60,165 bases of DNA from Bradyrhizobium genosp. SA-3 (GTDB lineage: Bacteria; Pseudomonadota; Alphaproteobacteria; Rhizobiales; Xanthobacteraceae), in assembly GCF_004212635.1 (NCBI RefSeq), contig NZ_PSRT01000043.1:1-60165 (forward strand). The letters run 5' to 3'. The notes beneath the pieces are model-generated. The model ran no database searches, was not told where the DNA came from, and saw only the letters and a program-made list of their open reading frames with translations. A program made the position numbers and the translations under genes. Positions 7,623-16,082 of the stretch are shown one piece after another. Positions within the stretch are counted from its first letter, which is position 1, and every line of letters begins with the position of its first letter.

Positions 7623-8282
7623 GTGGCTACCAGCGTACCGACCAAGCTCCCCAGCGGAAAGAATTCCACGGCAGAGAAATTGCTCGTGGCCGCGAGCGAG
7701 CTGATGATCGAACGCTCCTCGATCGAGATCTCGCTTTCCGACATCGCCCAGAAGTCGGGCGCCAACGCCGCGCTGGTCAAATATCATTTCGGCAACAAGG
7801 ACGGCCTGCTGCTGGCGCTGCTGGAGCGCAACGCCGCGACCGAACTGTCCAATCTCGAATATCTGCTGGCGCAGCCGATCACGCCGACCGCGAAGCTGAA
7901 GCTGCATATCGGAGGCATCATCCGGGCCTACTACCGGTTCCCGTACATGAACCGGCTGATCCACTATCTCCTGCACGAGACCAAGCCGGAATGCGCAGAT
8001 GAGGTGTCGAAGTTCTTCGTCGCGCCGCTGCTGGACTTCCACCGCCGCCTGCTGGCCGACGGCGTCAGCCGCGGCGAGTTCCGCGCCACCGATCCGGTGC
8101 TGTTCTACACCAGCCTGATCGGCGCCTGCGATCACCTGTTCTTCGGCCGGCACGCGATGTCTCGCGCGACCGGCGTCGGCCCGGTCACCGACGAAGTCTG
8201 CCGGCAATACATCAAGCACATGGAAACGCTGATCTGCGGCGGCATCCTCACGCAAGTCGAGGAAGCTGCCGCGGCTGGATGA
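7623..8282 (+). CDS. TetR-family transcriptional regulator
   Basis: This 219-residue protein has an N-terminal TetR helix-turn-helix (residues about 25-70): SLSDIAQKSGANAALVKYHFGNKDGLL, with the hallmark YHFGNKDGL. The C-terminal ligand-binding part is helical and resembles regulators of fatty-acid or aromatic-acid catabolism. The start is GTG at 7623. The gene is divergent from the thiolase-ligase pair and lies directly ahead of the SDR gene in the same direction. It is therefore placed to repress both arms of the cluster until an acyl-CoA or free acid is present. The ligand is unknown. Confidence 0.88.
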   Translation: MATSVPTKLPSGKNSTAEKLLVAASELMIERSSIEISLSDIAQKSGANAALVKYHFGNKDGLLLALLERNAATELSNLEYLLAQPITPTAKLKLHIGGIIRAYYRFPYMNRLIHYLLHETKPECADEVSKFFVAPLLDFHRRLLADGVSRGEFRATDPVLFYTSLIGACDHLFFGRHAMSRATGVGPVTDEVCRQYIKHMETLICGGILTQVEEAAAAG

Positions 8283-8347
8283 TCCGGCCGAACCTTCAAG
8301 TCCAGAGAAGAAACGCCCAAGGAAAAGGTAAAGGAAAGGTACAAGCG

Positions 8348-9106
8348 ATGCAGTTGAAAGACGTAGCCGTTCTCATCACCGGCGGCGGTTCGGGCCTGGG
8401 TGCCGCGACCGCCCGCGCCATGGCTACCAAGGGCGCCAAGATCGGCGTGATCGACCAGAGCAAGGAAAACGCCGAGAAGGTCGCCGCTGAGGTGAAGGGC
8501 GTCGCGCTCCATGCCGACGTCACCAGCGAGGAGCAGATCAAGGCGGCGATCGCCAAGGCAGAAGCCGCGCATGGCGTCGCGCGCGTGCTGATGAACTGCG
8601 CCGGCATCGGCGGTTCGCAGCGGATCGTCGGCCGCGACGGCGTCTATCCGCTGGAGAAGTTCGCGCGCATCATCAACGTCAATTTGATCGGCACCTTCAA
8701 CTGCCTGCGGCTGTTCGCAGAGCGTCTCGTCACGATCGAGCCGATCGGTGAGGAGCGCGGCGTAATCGTCAACACGGCCTCGGTCGCCGCGTACGAAGGT
8801 CAGATCGGCCAGATCGCCTATTCGGCGTCGAAGGGCGGCGTCGTTGGCCTGACGCTGCCGGCCGCGCGCGATCTCGCCAGCCAGAAGATCCGCGTCAACA
8901 CCATCGCGCCCGGCCTGTTCTTCACGCCGCTGCTGATGGGCCTCAACGAAGAAGCCCGCAAGAGCCTGGGCGCCCAGGTGCCGCACCCTTCGCGCCTCGG
9001 TGACGCCGCCGAATACGGCATGCTCGCAGTGCACATCGTCGAGAACCCGATGCTCAACGGCGAGACCATCCGCCTCGACGGCGCCATTCGCATGGCGCCG
9101 CGGTAG
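8348..9106 (+). CDS. SDR-family 3-hydroxyacyl-CoA dehydrogenase (type II)
   Basis: This 252-residue classical short-chain dehydrogenase has the nucleotide motif TGGGSGLG at residues 11-18, NCAG at 83-86, catalytic Ser145, and Y158-SAS-K162. The segments SVAAYEGQIGQIAYSASKGG and IAPGLFFTPLL are typical of the HSD10 / type II 3-hydroxyacyl-CoA dehydrogenase group, which oxidises 3-hydroxyacyl-CoA with NAD. I chose the ATG at 8348 because it follows AAGGAAAGG and matches the family N-terminus; an upstream in-frame start adds 23 unlikely residues. It provides the third step of the cluster's beta-oxidation spiral. Confidence 0.9.
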   Translation: MQLKDVAVLITGGGSGLGAATARAMATKGAKIGVIDQSKENAEKVAAEVKGVALHADVTSEEQIKAAIAKAEAAHGVARVLMNCAGIGGSQRIVGRDGVYPLEKFARIINVNLIGTFNCLRLFAERLVTIEPIGEERGVIVNTASVAAYEGQIGQIAYSASKGGVVGLTLPAARDLASQKIRVNTIAPGLFFTPLLMGLNEEARKSLGAQVPHPSRLGDAAEYGMLAVHIVENPMLNGETIRLDGAIRMAPR

Positions 9107-9112
9107 ACGCGC

Positions 9113-9256
9113 TGTCGTCCTGGCGAAAGCCAGGACCCATTGCCACCGGCGTGAGTAGTCGCGCGAGCTTGACCAACGCCGGTGGTTCAACAACTCGGGA
9201 CTGTGGTTATGGGTCCTGGATCAGCGCTCGCTCCGCTCGCTTGTCCAGGACGACGA
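9113..9256. repeat. Long palindromic intergenic repeat, same family as 6134-6281
   Basis: It begins GTCGTCCTGGCGAAAGCC and ends CTTGTCCAGGACGAC. It contains the core GTGGTTATGGGTCCTGGATC shared with the copy near 6.2 kb. It separates the SDR and crotonase genes, and the crotonase Shine-Dalgarno sequence follows immediately. Confidence 0.7.
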
Positions 9257-9270
9257 TGGGGAGATTGCGC

Positions 9271-10077
9271 ATGTCCCAACTGCTGCTGATCGAGCATAAC
9301 GATGGCGTCGACCGGGTCACGCTCAATCGGCCCGAACACCTCAATGCGCTCGATCCGGCGCTGATCGACGCGCTCAACACCTACTTCCAAGGCCTCCAGC
9401 GCAACCGCGATACCCGCGTCGTCGTGTTGAAAGGCGCCGGCAGGAATTTTTGCGCGGGCCTCGATCTCAAGGCCGCGATGGCGCGCCGCGCCGGTCAGCA
9501 GGAGCCGCCCGGTGTGACCGAGTCGCTCGACTCGCAGCGGCGCATCGCCGACATCGTGATGCTGATGCGGCGTTGCCCGCAGCCAATTCTCGCGCTGGTG
9601 CAGGGCGCCGCGGCCGGCGGCGGCTTCGCGCTGGCGCTCGCGTCCGACATCCGGATTGCGACGACATCGGCGCGGATGAACTGCGCCTTCATCAAGCTTG
9701 GTCTTGGCGGCTGCGACATCGGCACCAGCTATTTCCTGCCGCGCCTCGTCGGCGTGTCCGTGGCATCCGAGCTGATCCTCACCGGGCGCTTCATCGGCGC
9801 CGAGCGCGCGTTGGCGGTCGGGCTCGTTTCGGAGGTCGTAGATGAGGACAAGCTCGACGACGCGGCGGCGCCTTATATCGACGCGATGATGACGGCCTCG
9901 CCCGTGGGGCTGCGTCTGTCCAAGGAATGTCTCAACATGAGCGTCGATGCCGGGTCGCTGGAAGCAGCGATTGCGATGGAGGACCGCAACCAGGTCCTGT
10001 GCAGTCGTTCCGAGGAATTTTCGGAAGGCATCAGGGCCTTCCTTGAGAAGCGAAAGCCTGTCTATATCAAGCGCTGA
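9271..10077 (+). CDS. Crotonase / enoyl-CoA hydratase family protein with atypical active site
   Basis: This 268-residue crotonase has the first oxyanion strand GRNFCAGLDLKA and the glycine-rich helix QGAAAGGGFALALASD. I chose the ATG at 9271, preceded by GGGGAG; an earlier in-frame start runs through the repeat. By eye alignment with rat crotonase, the Glu144 position is Ala (GGGFALA instead of GGGCELA) and the Glu164 position is Ile. An Asp follows in LGLGGCDIGTSY. The protein may therefore be an isomerase, a hydrolase or a different lyase. It lies 43 bp upstream of the feruloyl-CoA synthase-like gene. Confidence 0.88.
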   Translation: MSQLLLIEHNDGVDRVTLNRPEHLNALDPALIDALNTYFQGLQRNRDTRVVVLKGAGRNFCAGLDLKAAMARRAGQQEPPGVTESLDSQRRIADIVMLMRRCPQPILALVQGAAAGGGFALALASDIRIATTSARMNCAFIKLGLGGCDIGTSYFLPRLVGVSVASELILTGRFIGAERALAVGLVSEVVDEDKLDDAAAPYIDAMMTASPVGLRLSKECLNMSVDAGSLEAAIAMEDRNQVLCSRSEEFSEGIRAFLEKRKPVYIKR

Positions 10078-10120
10078 ACGAGAATGATCCGCAAAGGACA
10101 TTAATTCCGGGAGACGCAAA

Positions 10121-11992
10121 ATGAGTGGAAGCGCGGCGGCGGTGATGACGAAGCCCGCCTTTCGCAAGGTCGAGTGGCTCGCGCGCGACATTGACGTCGA
10201 GCGCCGCGGCGACGGCACGCTGGTGCTGAAGTCGCGCATTCCGCTGCAGCCTTACGAGAACCACATCCCGGCTTCGCTGGCGAAATGGGCGAAGGAAGCG
10301 CCCGCGCGCACCTGGCTCGCGCAGCGCGGCGGGCCCACCCGCGAATGGCGCAAGGTGTCCTATGGCGAGGCCAAGCGCACCGTGGATGCGCTGACGCAAG
10401 CGCTGCTGAACCTCGAGCTCGAGGGACGGCCCGTCACGATCCTTTCCGGCAATTCGATCGAGCACGCCCTGATGACACAGGCCGCGATGCAGGCGCGGGT
10501 CCCGGCGGCTCCCGTGTCGCCGGCCTACTCGCTGATGAGCCACGATCACGTCAAGCTGAAATACCTGTTCGACCTGATCAAGCCGGCCGTGGTGATGGTG
10601 CAGGACGGCCCGACCTTCGAGAAGGCCCTGAAGGCGCTCGACCTTACCGGCGTCACCGTCGTTCACGTCGCACGCTCCTGCGACGGCATCAAGAGCGTCA
10701 GCTTTGCCGAGCTCGCCGCAACGCCCGTGACCGCCGAGGTTGAGGCGTCGATTGCACAGATCACGCCGCAGACCGTCGGCAAGCTGCTGTTCACCTCCGG
10801 CTCGACCGGCATGCCCAAGGCCGTCATCAACACGCAAGGGATGATGTGCGCCAACGCGGCGATGATGATGCAGGTGCGGCCGCGCGATCCCAGCGGTCCG
10901 ATCTCGACCATGCTGGACTGGATGCCCTGGAACCACACCATGGGCGGCAATGCGGCATTCCACCCCGTGCTGGTCGACGGCGGCACGCTCTATATCGACG
11001 ACGGCCGGCCGATGCCGGGCCAGTTCGAGGAGACGTTGCGCAATTTGCACGAGATATCGCCGACCTATTACGCCAACGTGCCGGCCGGCTATGCCGCACT
11101 GGCGGCGGCGATGGAGAAGGACGACGCGCTGTGCCGATCCTTCTTCAAGAACCTGTCGATCATGGCCTATGGCGGCGCGCGGCTGCCCGACGATCTCTAC
11201 GACCGCATGCAGGCGCTGGCGGTGAAGACGACCGGTGAGCGCATCGTGTTCTACACCGGCTGGGGCTCGACCGAGACCGCGCCGACCTCGACCGGCACCT
11301 ATTGGGACACCGAGCGCGTCGGCCTGATCGGCTTGCCGTTCCCCGGGGTCGAATTGAAAATGGTGCCGTGCGGCTCGAAATACGAGCTGCGCCTGCGCGG
11401 CGTCAATGTCACGCCTGGCTATTTCGGCCAGCCGGAGCTGACGAAAAAGATGTTCGACGAGGAAGGCTTTTACTGCATCGGCGATGCCGGCATCTTCGTC
11501 GACGATGCCGATCCGGTGCAGGGCATCATCTTTGCCGGGCGCGTGGTGGAAGACTTCAAGCTCACCACGGGCACGTTCGTGCATGTCGGCTCGCTCCGGA
11601 CCGATGCGATCGCGGCCGCGACTCCCGTCGTGCATGACGCGCTGATCGCGGGACAGGATCGCGCCTTCATTGGCCTGCTCGCCTGGCCAAACCTGCATGC
11701 CTGCCGCCAGCTCGTCGGCAATCCCGATCTGAGCTTTACGGATGCGGTGAAGCACCCCGAGGTGATCGCCTGCTTCAGGCGCGGGCTGGAGACGCACAAC
11801 CGGGAGTGCGAGGGCGCCAGCAGCCGCGTCATCGCGCGCGCCATGTTGATGGTCGAGCCGCCTTCGATCGACGGCAATGAGCTCACCGACAAGGGCTACA
11901 TCAACCAGCGCGCCGGCTTGGAGCGCCGCGCGATGCTGGTGGAGCGGCTTTATGCGGACAAGCCGGATCAGGATGTGATCGTGCTGCGATGA
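10121..11992 (+). CDS. fcs: Feruloyl-CoA synthase-like acid:CoA ligase
   Basis: This 623-residue AMP-forming ligase is longer than ordinary acyl-CoA synthetases (about 510-560) but normal for bacterial feruloyl-CoA synthases. The ATP motif LLFTSGSTGMPKAV is at residues 222-235, the A5-like region is YTGWGSTETAPTST, and later motifs include FYCIGDAGIFVDDADP and FAGRVVEDFKL. Feruloyl-CoA synthase activates hydroxycinnamic acids. Together with the crotonase in front this resembles an fcs-ech pair, but the crotonase active site differs and a thiolase and dehydrogenases are present. A beta-oxidative route for an aryl-alkanoic or alkenoic acid is the inference. Confidence 0.75.
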   Translation: MSGSAAAVMTKPAFRKVEWLARDIDVERRGDGTLVLKSRIPLQPYENHIPASLAKWAKEAPARTWLAQRGGPTREWRKVSYGEAKRTVDALTQALLNLELEGRPVTILSGNSIEHALMTQAAMQARVPAAPVSPAYSLMSHDHVKLKYLFDLIKPAVVMVQDGPTFEKALKALDLTGVTVVHVARSCDGIKSVSFAELAATPVTAEVEASIAQITPQTVGKLLFTSGSTGMPKAVINTQGMMCANAAMMMQVRPRDPSGPISTMLDWMPWNHTMGGNAAFHPVLVDGGTLYIDDGRPMPGQFEETLRNLHEISPTYYANVPAGYAALAAAMEKDDALCRSFFKNLSIMAYGGARLPDDLYDRMQALAVKTTGERIVFYTGWGSTETAPTSTGTYWDTERVGLIGLPFPGVELKMVPCGSKYELRLRGVNVTPGYFGQPELTKKMFDEEGFYCIGDAGIFVDDADPVQGIIFAGRVVEDFKLTTGTFVHVGSLRTDAIAAATPVVHDALIAGQDRAFIGLLAWPNLHACRQLVGNPDLSFTDAVKHPEVIACFRRGLETHNRECEGASSRVIARAMLMVEPPSIDGNELTDKGYINQRAGLERRAMLVERLYADKPDQDVIVLR

Positions 11993-12010
11993 ATGCACAA
12001 CTCTCTCATC

Positions 12011-12137
12011 TCGTCATTCCCCGGGGGCGCGCAGCGCGAACTTTGATGCGCAATTGCGCATCAGAGAATCCATCGGGCCGCATTGACGCGGTGGAATGGA
12101 TTCCGGGCTCGCGACTTCGTCGCGCCCCGGAATAACG
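12011..12137. repeat. Palindromic intergenic repeat (CGTCATTCC family)
   Basis: It contains GATGCGCAATTGCGCATC, a perfect 18-bp palindrome, between outer arms CGTCATTCCCCGGGG and CGCCCCGGAATAACG. The same palindrome and arms recur at 36605-36729, and the arms alone recur at 44209-44310. Confidence 0.75.
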
Positions 12138-12175
12138 GCATCAATGAATGACAACGAATAAAAAGGTGGCCCGCC

Positions 12176-13303
12176 ATGAACTTTGACTTTTCGGACGACC
12201 AGAAGCAGCTCCGCGACCAGGCGCGCAAATTCCTCAACGAGAAGTGCTCGCCCAAGGCCGTGCGCGTCGTACTCGACGGCAAGGCACCCTACGACAAGGA
12301 ACTGTGGAAGGGCCTTGCCGAGATGGGGCTTCTCGGCGTCGCGATTCCCGAAGAATTCGGCGGCGCGGGCGCCGGCCATCTCGAGCTCTGCGTGGTCGCG
12401 GAGGAAATGGGGCGCGCGAACGCGCCGGTGCCGTTCTCCTCGACCGTGTACCTTGCCGCCGAAGCGCTGCTGATCGCCGGCAGCGACGCGCAAAAGAAGA
12501 AATGGCTGCCCGCGATTGCTTCGGGCGAGGCGATCGGCACGCTGGCGCTGTTCGAGGGCAAGGGCAATCCGTCGCCGAAGAACGTCAAGCTGACCGCTTC
12601 GAATGGCGTGCTCAACGGCGTCAAGAAGCCGGTGGCTGATGGCGCCATCGCCGACTTCGCCGTGGTTGCCGCGCGCACGGGATCGAGTGGGCGTGAGAAT
12701 GATATCTCGCTGTTCCTGGTCGATCTCAAAGGCGCGGGTGTTGAGGTGAAAAGTCTCACCAATCTCGATCCCACCCGCGGGCAGGCCGAGATCACCTTCA
12801 AAGACTGCAAGGCCGAGCCGCTGGGGGCTGCCGGCGATGGCTGGAGCATCCTCACCCAGGTGCTGGACCGCGCCGCCGTGCTCTGCGCCTTCGAGCAGGT
12901 CGGCGGTGCCGACCGCGCCCTGGAGATGGGCCGCGACTATGCGCTCGATCGCATCGCCTTCGGCCGTCAGATTGGCTCGTTCCAGGCGGTCAAGCACATG
13001 CTCGCCGACATGTATGTCTCGGCGACGCTGGCACGCTCCAACAGCTATTACGGTGCTTGGGCGCTCTCGACCAACGCTGCCGAATTGCCGGAAGCGGCGG
13101 CGGCCGCGCGGATCAGCGCGACGCAGGCCTTCCAGCACTGTGCCAAGAACAACATCCAGGTTCACGGCGGCATGGGCTTTACCTGGGAGTTCGACTGCCA
13201 CGTGTACTACCGCCGCGCCAACGCCATGGCGCTCGGGCTCGGCAGCCTCACCTATTGGGAAGATCAGTTGATCGATCGCATGCGGAAGAAGAACGCGGCG
13301 TAA
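12176..13303 (+). CDS. Acyl-CoA dehydrogenase, short subunit type
   Basis: This 375-residue FAD-dependent acyl-CoA dehydrogenase starts MNFDFSDDQKQLRDQARKFL and contains GLAEMGLLGVAIPEEFGGAG. It ends with QVHGGMGFTWEFDCHVYYRR instead of the GGTxEIxRNII motif of the two larger enzymes downstream. In heteromeric (alpha2-beta2) acyl-CoA dehydrogenases of steroid side-chain degradation, one short and one long subunit form the active pair. This gene could partner either long paralogue. The start ATG follows AAAAAGGTGG. A repeat separates it from the ligase gene upstream. Confidence 0.9.
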   Translation: MNFDFSDDQKQLRDQARKFLNEKCSPKAVRVVLDGKAPYDKELWKGLAEMGLLGVAIPEEFGGAGAGHLELCVVAEEMGRANAPVPFSSTVYLAAEALLIAGSDAQKKKWLPAIASGEAIGTLALFEGKGNPSPKNVKLTASNGVLNGVKKPVADGAIADFAVVAARTGSSGRENDISLFLVDLKGAGVEVKSLTNLDPTRGQAEITFKDCKAEPLGAAGDGWSILTQVLDRAAVLCAFEQVGGADRALEMGRDYALDRIAFGRQIGSFQAVKHMLADMYVSATLARSNSYYGAWALSTNAAELPEAAAAARISATQAFQHCAKNNIQVHGGMGFTWEFDCHVYYRRANAMALGLGSLTYWEDQLIDRMRKKNAA

Positions 13304-13311
13304 GCCGCCGC

Positions 13312-13426
13312 TCGTGTCCCGGACGCGATGCGGCATGCAATGCCGCTTCGCAGAGCCGGGACCCAGAGGCCGCAATGGACCCCGGATCTGCAGCGCATCA
13401 CTCCGTGCTGCGCAGCGTCCGGGGAA
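13312..13426. repeat. Palindromic intergenic repeat (TCGTGTCCCGGACGC family)
   Basis: It opens TCGTGTCCCGGACGCGATGC and closes CGCAGCGTCCGGGGAACG, with internal inverted arms around GCAGAGCCGGGACCC. Relatives with TCGTGCCCCGGACGCAGCGC are at 33059-33196 and 53151-53290. Confidence 0.7.
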
Positions 13427-13446
13427 CGAAACCGAGAGATGAGACC

Positions 13447-14694
13447 ATGAACTTCGACGACACCCCGCAGGAAGCCGAATTCCGCGCCACCGCCCGCGCC
13501 TGGATCGGTGCCAACGCACCCAAGCAATACGAGGACGAGCTGCGCAAATCCTCGCTCGGCCGCACGCAGCTCAAGAACGCGAACATTCTCGAGGTCGCAA
13601 AGGCCTGGCAGAAGAAGAAGGCCGATGCCGGCTGGGCCTGCCTGCACTGGCCGAAGGAATATGGCGGCCGCGGTGCCTCGCCGATCGAGCGCGTGATCTG
13701 GCAGCAGGAGGAGGGGCCGTTCGGAAAGCTCTCCCACATGTTCATCATCGGCCACGGCATGTGCGGGCCGACCATGATGGCGTTTGCGCGCGAGGAGCAT
13801 AAGCGGACCTATCTGCCGCCGCTCGCTTCAGGCGAGAAGATCTGGTGCCAGCTGTTTTCCGAGCCGGCCGGCGGCTCGGACGTCGCGGGCCTGCGCACGC
13901 GTGCCGAGAAGGACGGTGAAGACTGGGTCATCAACGGCCAGAAGATCTGGACCTCGGGCGCGCATTATTCGGACTACGGCATTCTCCTGACCCGCACCGA
14001 CCCGACCGTGCCAAAGCACAAGGGCCTCACCATGTTCTTCCTGGACATGAAAAGCCCGGGCGTCGAGGTCAGGCCGATCAAGCAGGCGAGCGGCGCCTCC
14101 GATTTCAACGAGGTCTATTTCACCAATGTCCGTATCCCCGACCACCAGCGCCTCGGCGAAGTCGGAGACGGCTGGAACGTCTCGCTGACCACGCTGATGA
14201 ACGAGCGCATGTCGATCGGCGCCGGCGTCTCGACCGGCTTTCCGGAGCTGTTCGAGTATTGCTCCAGCCTGATGCTCGACGATGGACCTGCGATCGAGGA
14301 TCGCGCGGTGCGCGCGAAGCTCGCGAACTGGGCGGTGAAGGCGAGCGGCCTGCGCTACACCAGCATGCGCGCGATCTCGGCGCTGTCGAAGGGCGAGCGG
14401 CCGGGTCCGGAGAATTCCATCGGCAAGTTGGTGGCGGGCTCCATGATCCAGGACGTCGCGACCTACGCGCTGGAGCTGCAAGGCGCGGCTGGCGTCGTCA
14501 GCGGCCCCGAAGACGCCGAAGTGGCTGGCCGCTTCCAGGCGATGCTGCTGCGCGCACCGGGTACGCGCGTCGAAGGCGGCACCGACGAGATCATGCGCAA
14601 CATTATCGCCGAGCGGGTGCTGGGCCTGCCGGGCGATATCCGTGTCGACAAGGACGTGCCGTTCAACAAGATCCCGACGAAGGGAAGAGGTTAG
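13447..14694 (+). CDS. Acyl-CoA dehydrogenase, long subunit type (copy 1)
   Basis: This 415-residue acyl-CoA dehydrogenase starts MNFDDTPQEAEFRATARAWI and has WCQLFSEPAGGSDVAGLRTRAEKDG in the central FAD/substrate region. It ends with EGGTDEIMRNIIAERVLGLPG, the signature that carries the catalytic or structural glutamate in this branch. I chose the ATG at 13447 because the upstream in-frame extension runs through the repeat and lacks similarity. The next gene, 9 bp downstream, is a close paralogue, so the pair is a tandem duplication. Likely role: the alpha,beta-desaturation step of the cluster's pathway. Confidence 0.92.
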   Translation: MNFDDTPQEAEFRATARAWIGANAPKQYEDELRKSSLGRTQLKNANILEVAKAWQKKKADAGWACLHWPKEYGGRGASPIERVIWQQEEGPFGKLSHMFIIGHGMCGPTMMAFAREEHKRTYLPPLASGEKIWCQLFSEPAGGSDVAGLRTRAEKDGEDWVINGQKIWTSGAHYSDYGILLTRTDPTVPKHKGLTMFFLDMKSPGVEVRPIKQASGASDFNEVYFTNVRIPDHQRLGEVGDGWNVSLTTLMNERMSIGAGVSTGFPELFEYCSSLMLDDGPAIEDRAVRAKLANWAVKASGLRYTSMRAISALSKGERPGPENSIGKLVAGSMIQDVATYALELQGAAGVVSGPEDAEVAGRFQAMLLRAPGTRVEGGTDEIMRNIIAERVLGLPGDIRVDKDVPFNKIPTKGRG

Positions 14695-14703
14695 AGGTCC
14701 GCC

Positions 14704-15948
14704 ATGAATTTCGACGACACCCCGCAAGAAGCCGCATTCCGCGAGACCGCGCGCAAATGGGTCGAGGCTAACGCGCCGAAGGAGCTGCATGCCGAGCTGT
14801 CAAAATCCTCGCTCGGCCGCATCCGGCTTGCCAAGCAGGACATCGTCGATGTCGGCAAGGCCTGGCAGAAGAAGAAGTTCGAAGCGGGCTGGGCCTGCCT
14901 GCACTGGCCGAAGGAATATGGCGGCCGCGGCGCGACGCCGATCGAGCGCGTGATCTGGCAGCAGGAGGAGGGCGTCTACGGCAAGCTGACGCAGCCGTTC
15001 CAGATCGGCGAGGGCATGTGCGGCCCGACCGTGATGGCCTTCGGCAGCGAGGATGCCAAGCGCCGATATCTGCCGAAGCTCGCCTCGGGCGAGGAGATCT
15101 GGTGCCAGCTGTTCTCCGAACCGTCGGCCGGGTCCGACGTCGCGGGCCTCCGCACGCGCGCGGAGAGGAAGGGCGATAATTGGATCGTCAACGGCCAGAA
15201 GATCTGGACCTCGGGTGCGCATTATTCCGACTACGGCCTCCTGATCGCGCGCACCGATCCTGGTGTCCCCAAGCACAAGGGCCTCACCATGTTCTTCCTG
15301 GACATGAAGAGCCCGGGTGTCGAGGTGCGTCCGATCAAGCAGGCCAACGGCATGCAGGAGTTCAACGAGGTCTATTTCACCGACGTCGTGATCCCCGACA
15401 GCCAGCGCCTCGGCGCCGTCGGCGAGGGCTGGAGCGTGTCGCTGACCACGCTGATGAACGAGCGCATGTCGATCGGCGCGCGGCTCGCAACCGGCGTGCC
15501 AGAAATGTTCGAGTTCTGCTCGAATCTGATGCTGGAGGATGGGCTTGCGATCGATGATCCGGCGGTGCGATCAAAGCTTGCGAACTGGGCGGTGAAAGCG
15601 AGCGGCCTGCGCTACACCAGCATGCGTGCGATCTCGGCGCTGTCGAAGGGCGAGCGGCCGGGCCCGGAGAATTCGATCGGCAAGCTGGTCTCGGGCATGA
15701 TGCTCCAGGACATCGCCACCTACGCCATGGACCTGCAGGGCGCGGCCGGCGTTCTCACCGGCAGCGACGAGGAGACGGTGCAGGGCCAATTCCAGCAGAT
15801 GCTGCTGTCCTCGCCTTCGATGCGCATCGCCGGCGGCACTGACGAAATTTTACGCAACATCATCGCCGAGCGGGTACTGGGTCTGCCAGGTGACATCCGC
15901 GTCGACAAGGACGTGCCGTACAACAAGATCCCGACCAAGGGACGTTGA
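14704..15948 (+). CDS. Acyl-CoA dehydrogenase, long subunit type (copy 2)
   Basis: This 414-residue protein aligns end to end with the preceding gene (MNFDDTPQEAAFRETARKWV; AGGTDEILRNIIAERVLGLPG). Long identical blocks include the LHWPKEYGGRGA region, the NGQKIWTSGAHYSDYG region and ASGLRYTSMRAISALSKGER. The spacing is 9 bp, so the two are surely cotranscribed. Differences cluster near residues 95-110 and 245-270, where the acyl pocket may lie. The two copies could handle different chain lengths or form different heteromers with the 375-residue subunit. Confidence 0.92.
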   Translation: MNFDDTPQEAAFRETARKWVEANAPKELHAELSKSSLGRIRLAKQDIVDVGKAWQKKKFEAGWACLHWPKEYGGRGATPIERVIWQQEEGVYGKLTQPFQIGEGMCGPTVMAFGSEDAKRRYLPKLASGEEIWCQLFSEPSAGSDVAGLRTRAERKGDNWIVNGQKIWTSGAHYSDYGLLIARTDPGVPKHKGLTMFFLDMKSPGVEVRPIKQANGMQEFNEVYFTDVVIPDSQRLGAVGEGWSVSLTTLMNERMSIGARLATGVPEMFEFCSNLMLEDGLAIDDPAVRSKLANWAVKASGLRYTSMRAISALSKGERPGPENSIGKLVSGMMLQDIATYAMDLQGAAGVLTGSDEETVQGQFQQMLLSSPSMRIAGGTDEILRNIIAERVLGLPGDIRVDKDVPYNKIPTKGR

Positions 15949-15969
15949 TCTCACCTCTCGCTGTATCTT

Positions 15970-16064
15970 GTAGGGTGGGCAAAGCGAAGCGTGCCCACCA
16001 TATGCAGATGCTCCGGGGTAAGTCTGTCGGTGGGCATGGCGCTATGCGCCTTTGCCCACCCTGC
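15970..16064. repeat. Palindromic intergenic repeat (GTAGGGTGGGC arms)
   Basis: GTAGGGTGGGCAAAGCGAAGC at one end pairs with GCGCCTTTGCCCACCCTGC at the other. CGTGCCCACC pairs with GGTGGGCATG inside. It is related to 4465-4556 and lies within the leader of the nitroreductase gene. Confidence 0.7.
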
Positions 16065-16082
16065 GAAGAGCGCGAGCCAAAC

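Noticed and set aside
10067..11998. A 643-codon open frame antisense to the feruloyl-CoA synthase-like gene
   Set aside because: It has no recognisable domain and is a low-complexity, Arg/His/Gly/Ala-rich shadow of GC-rich codons in a clearly real gene.
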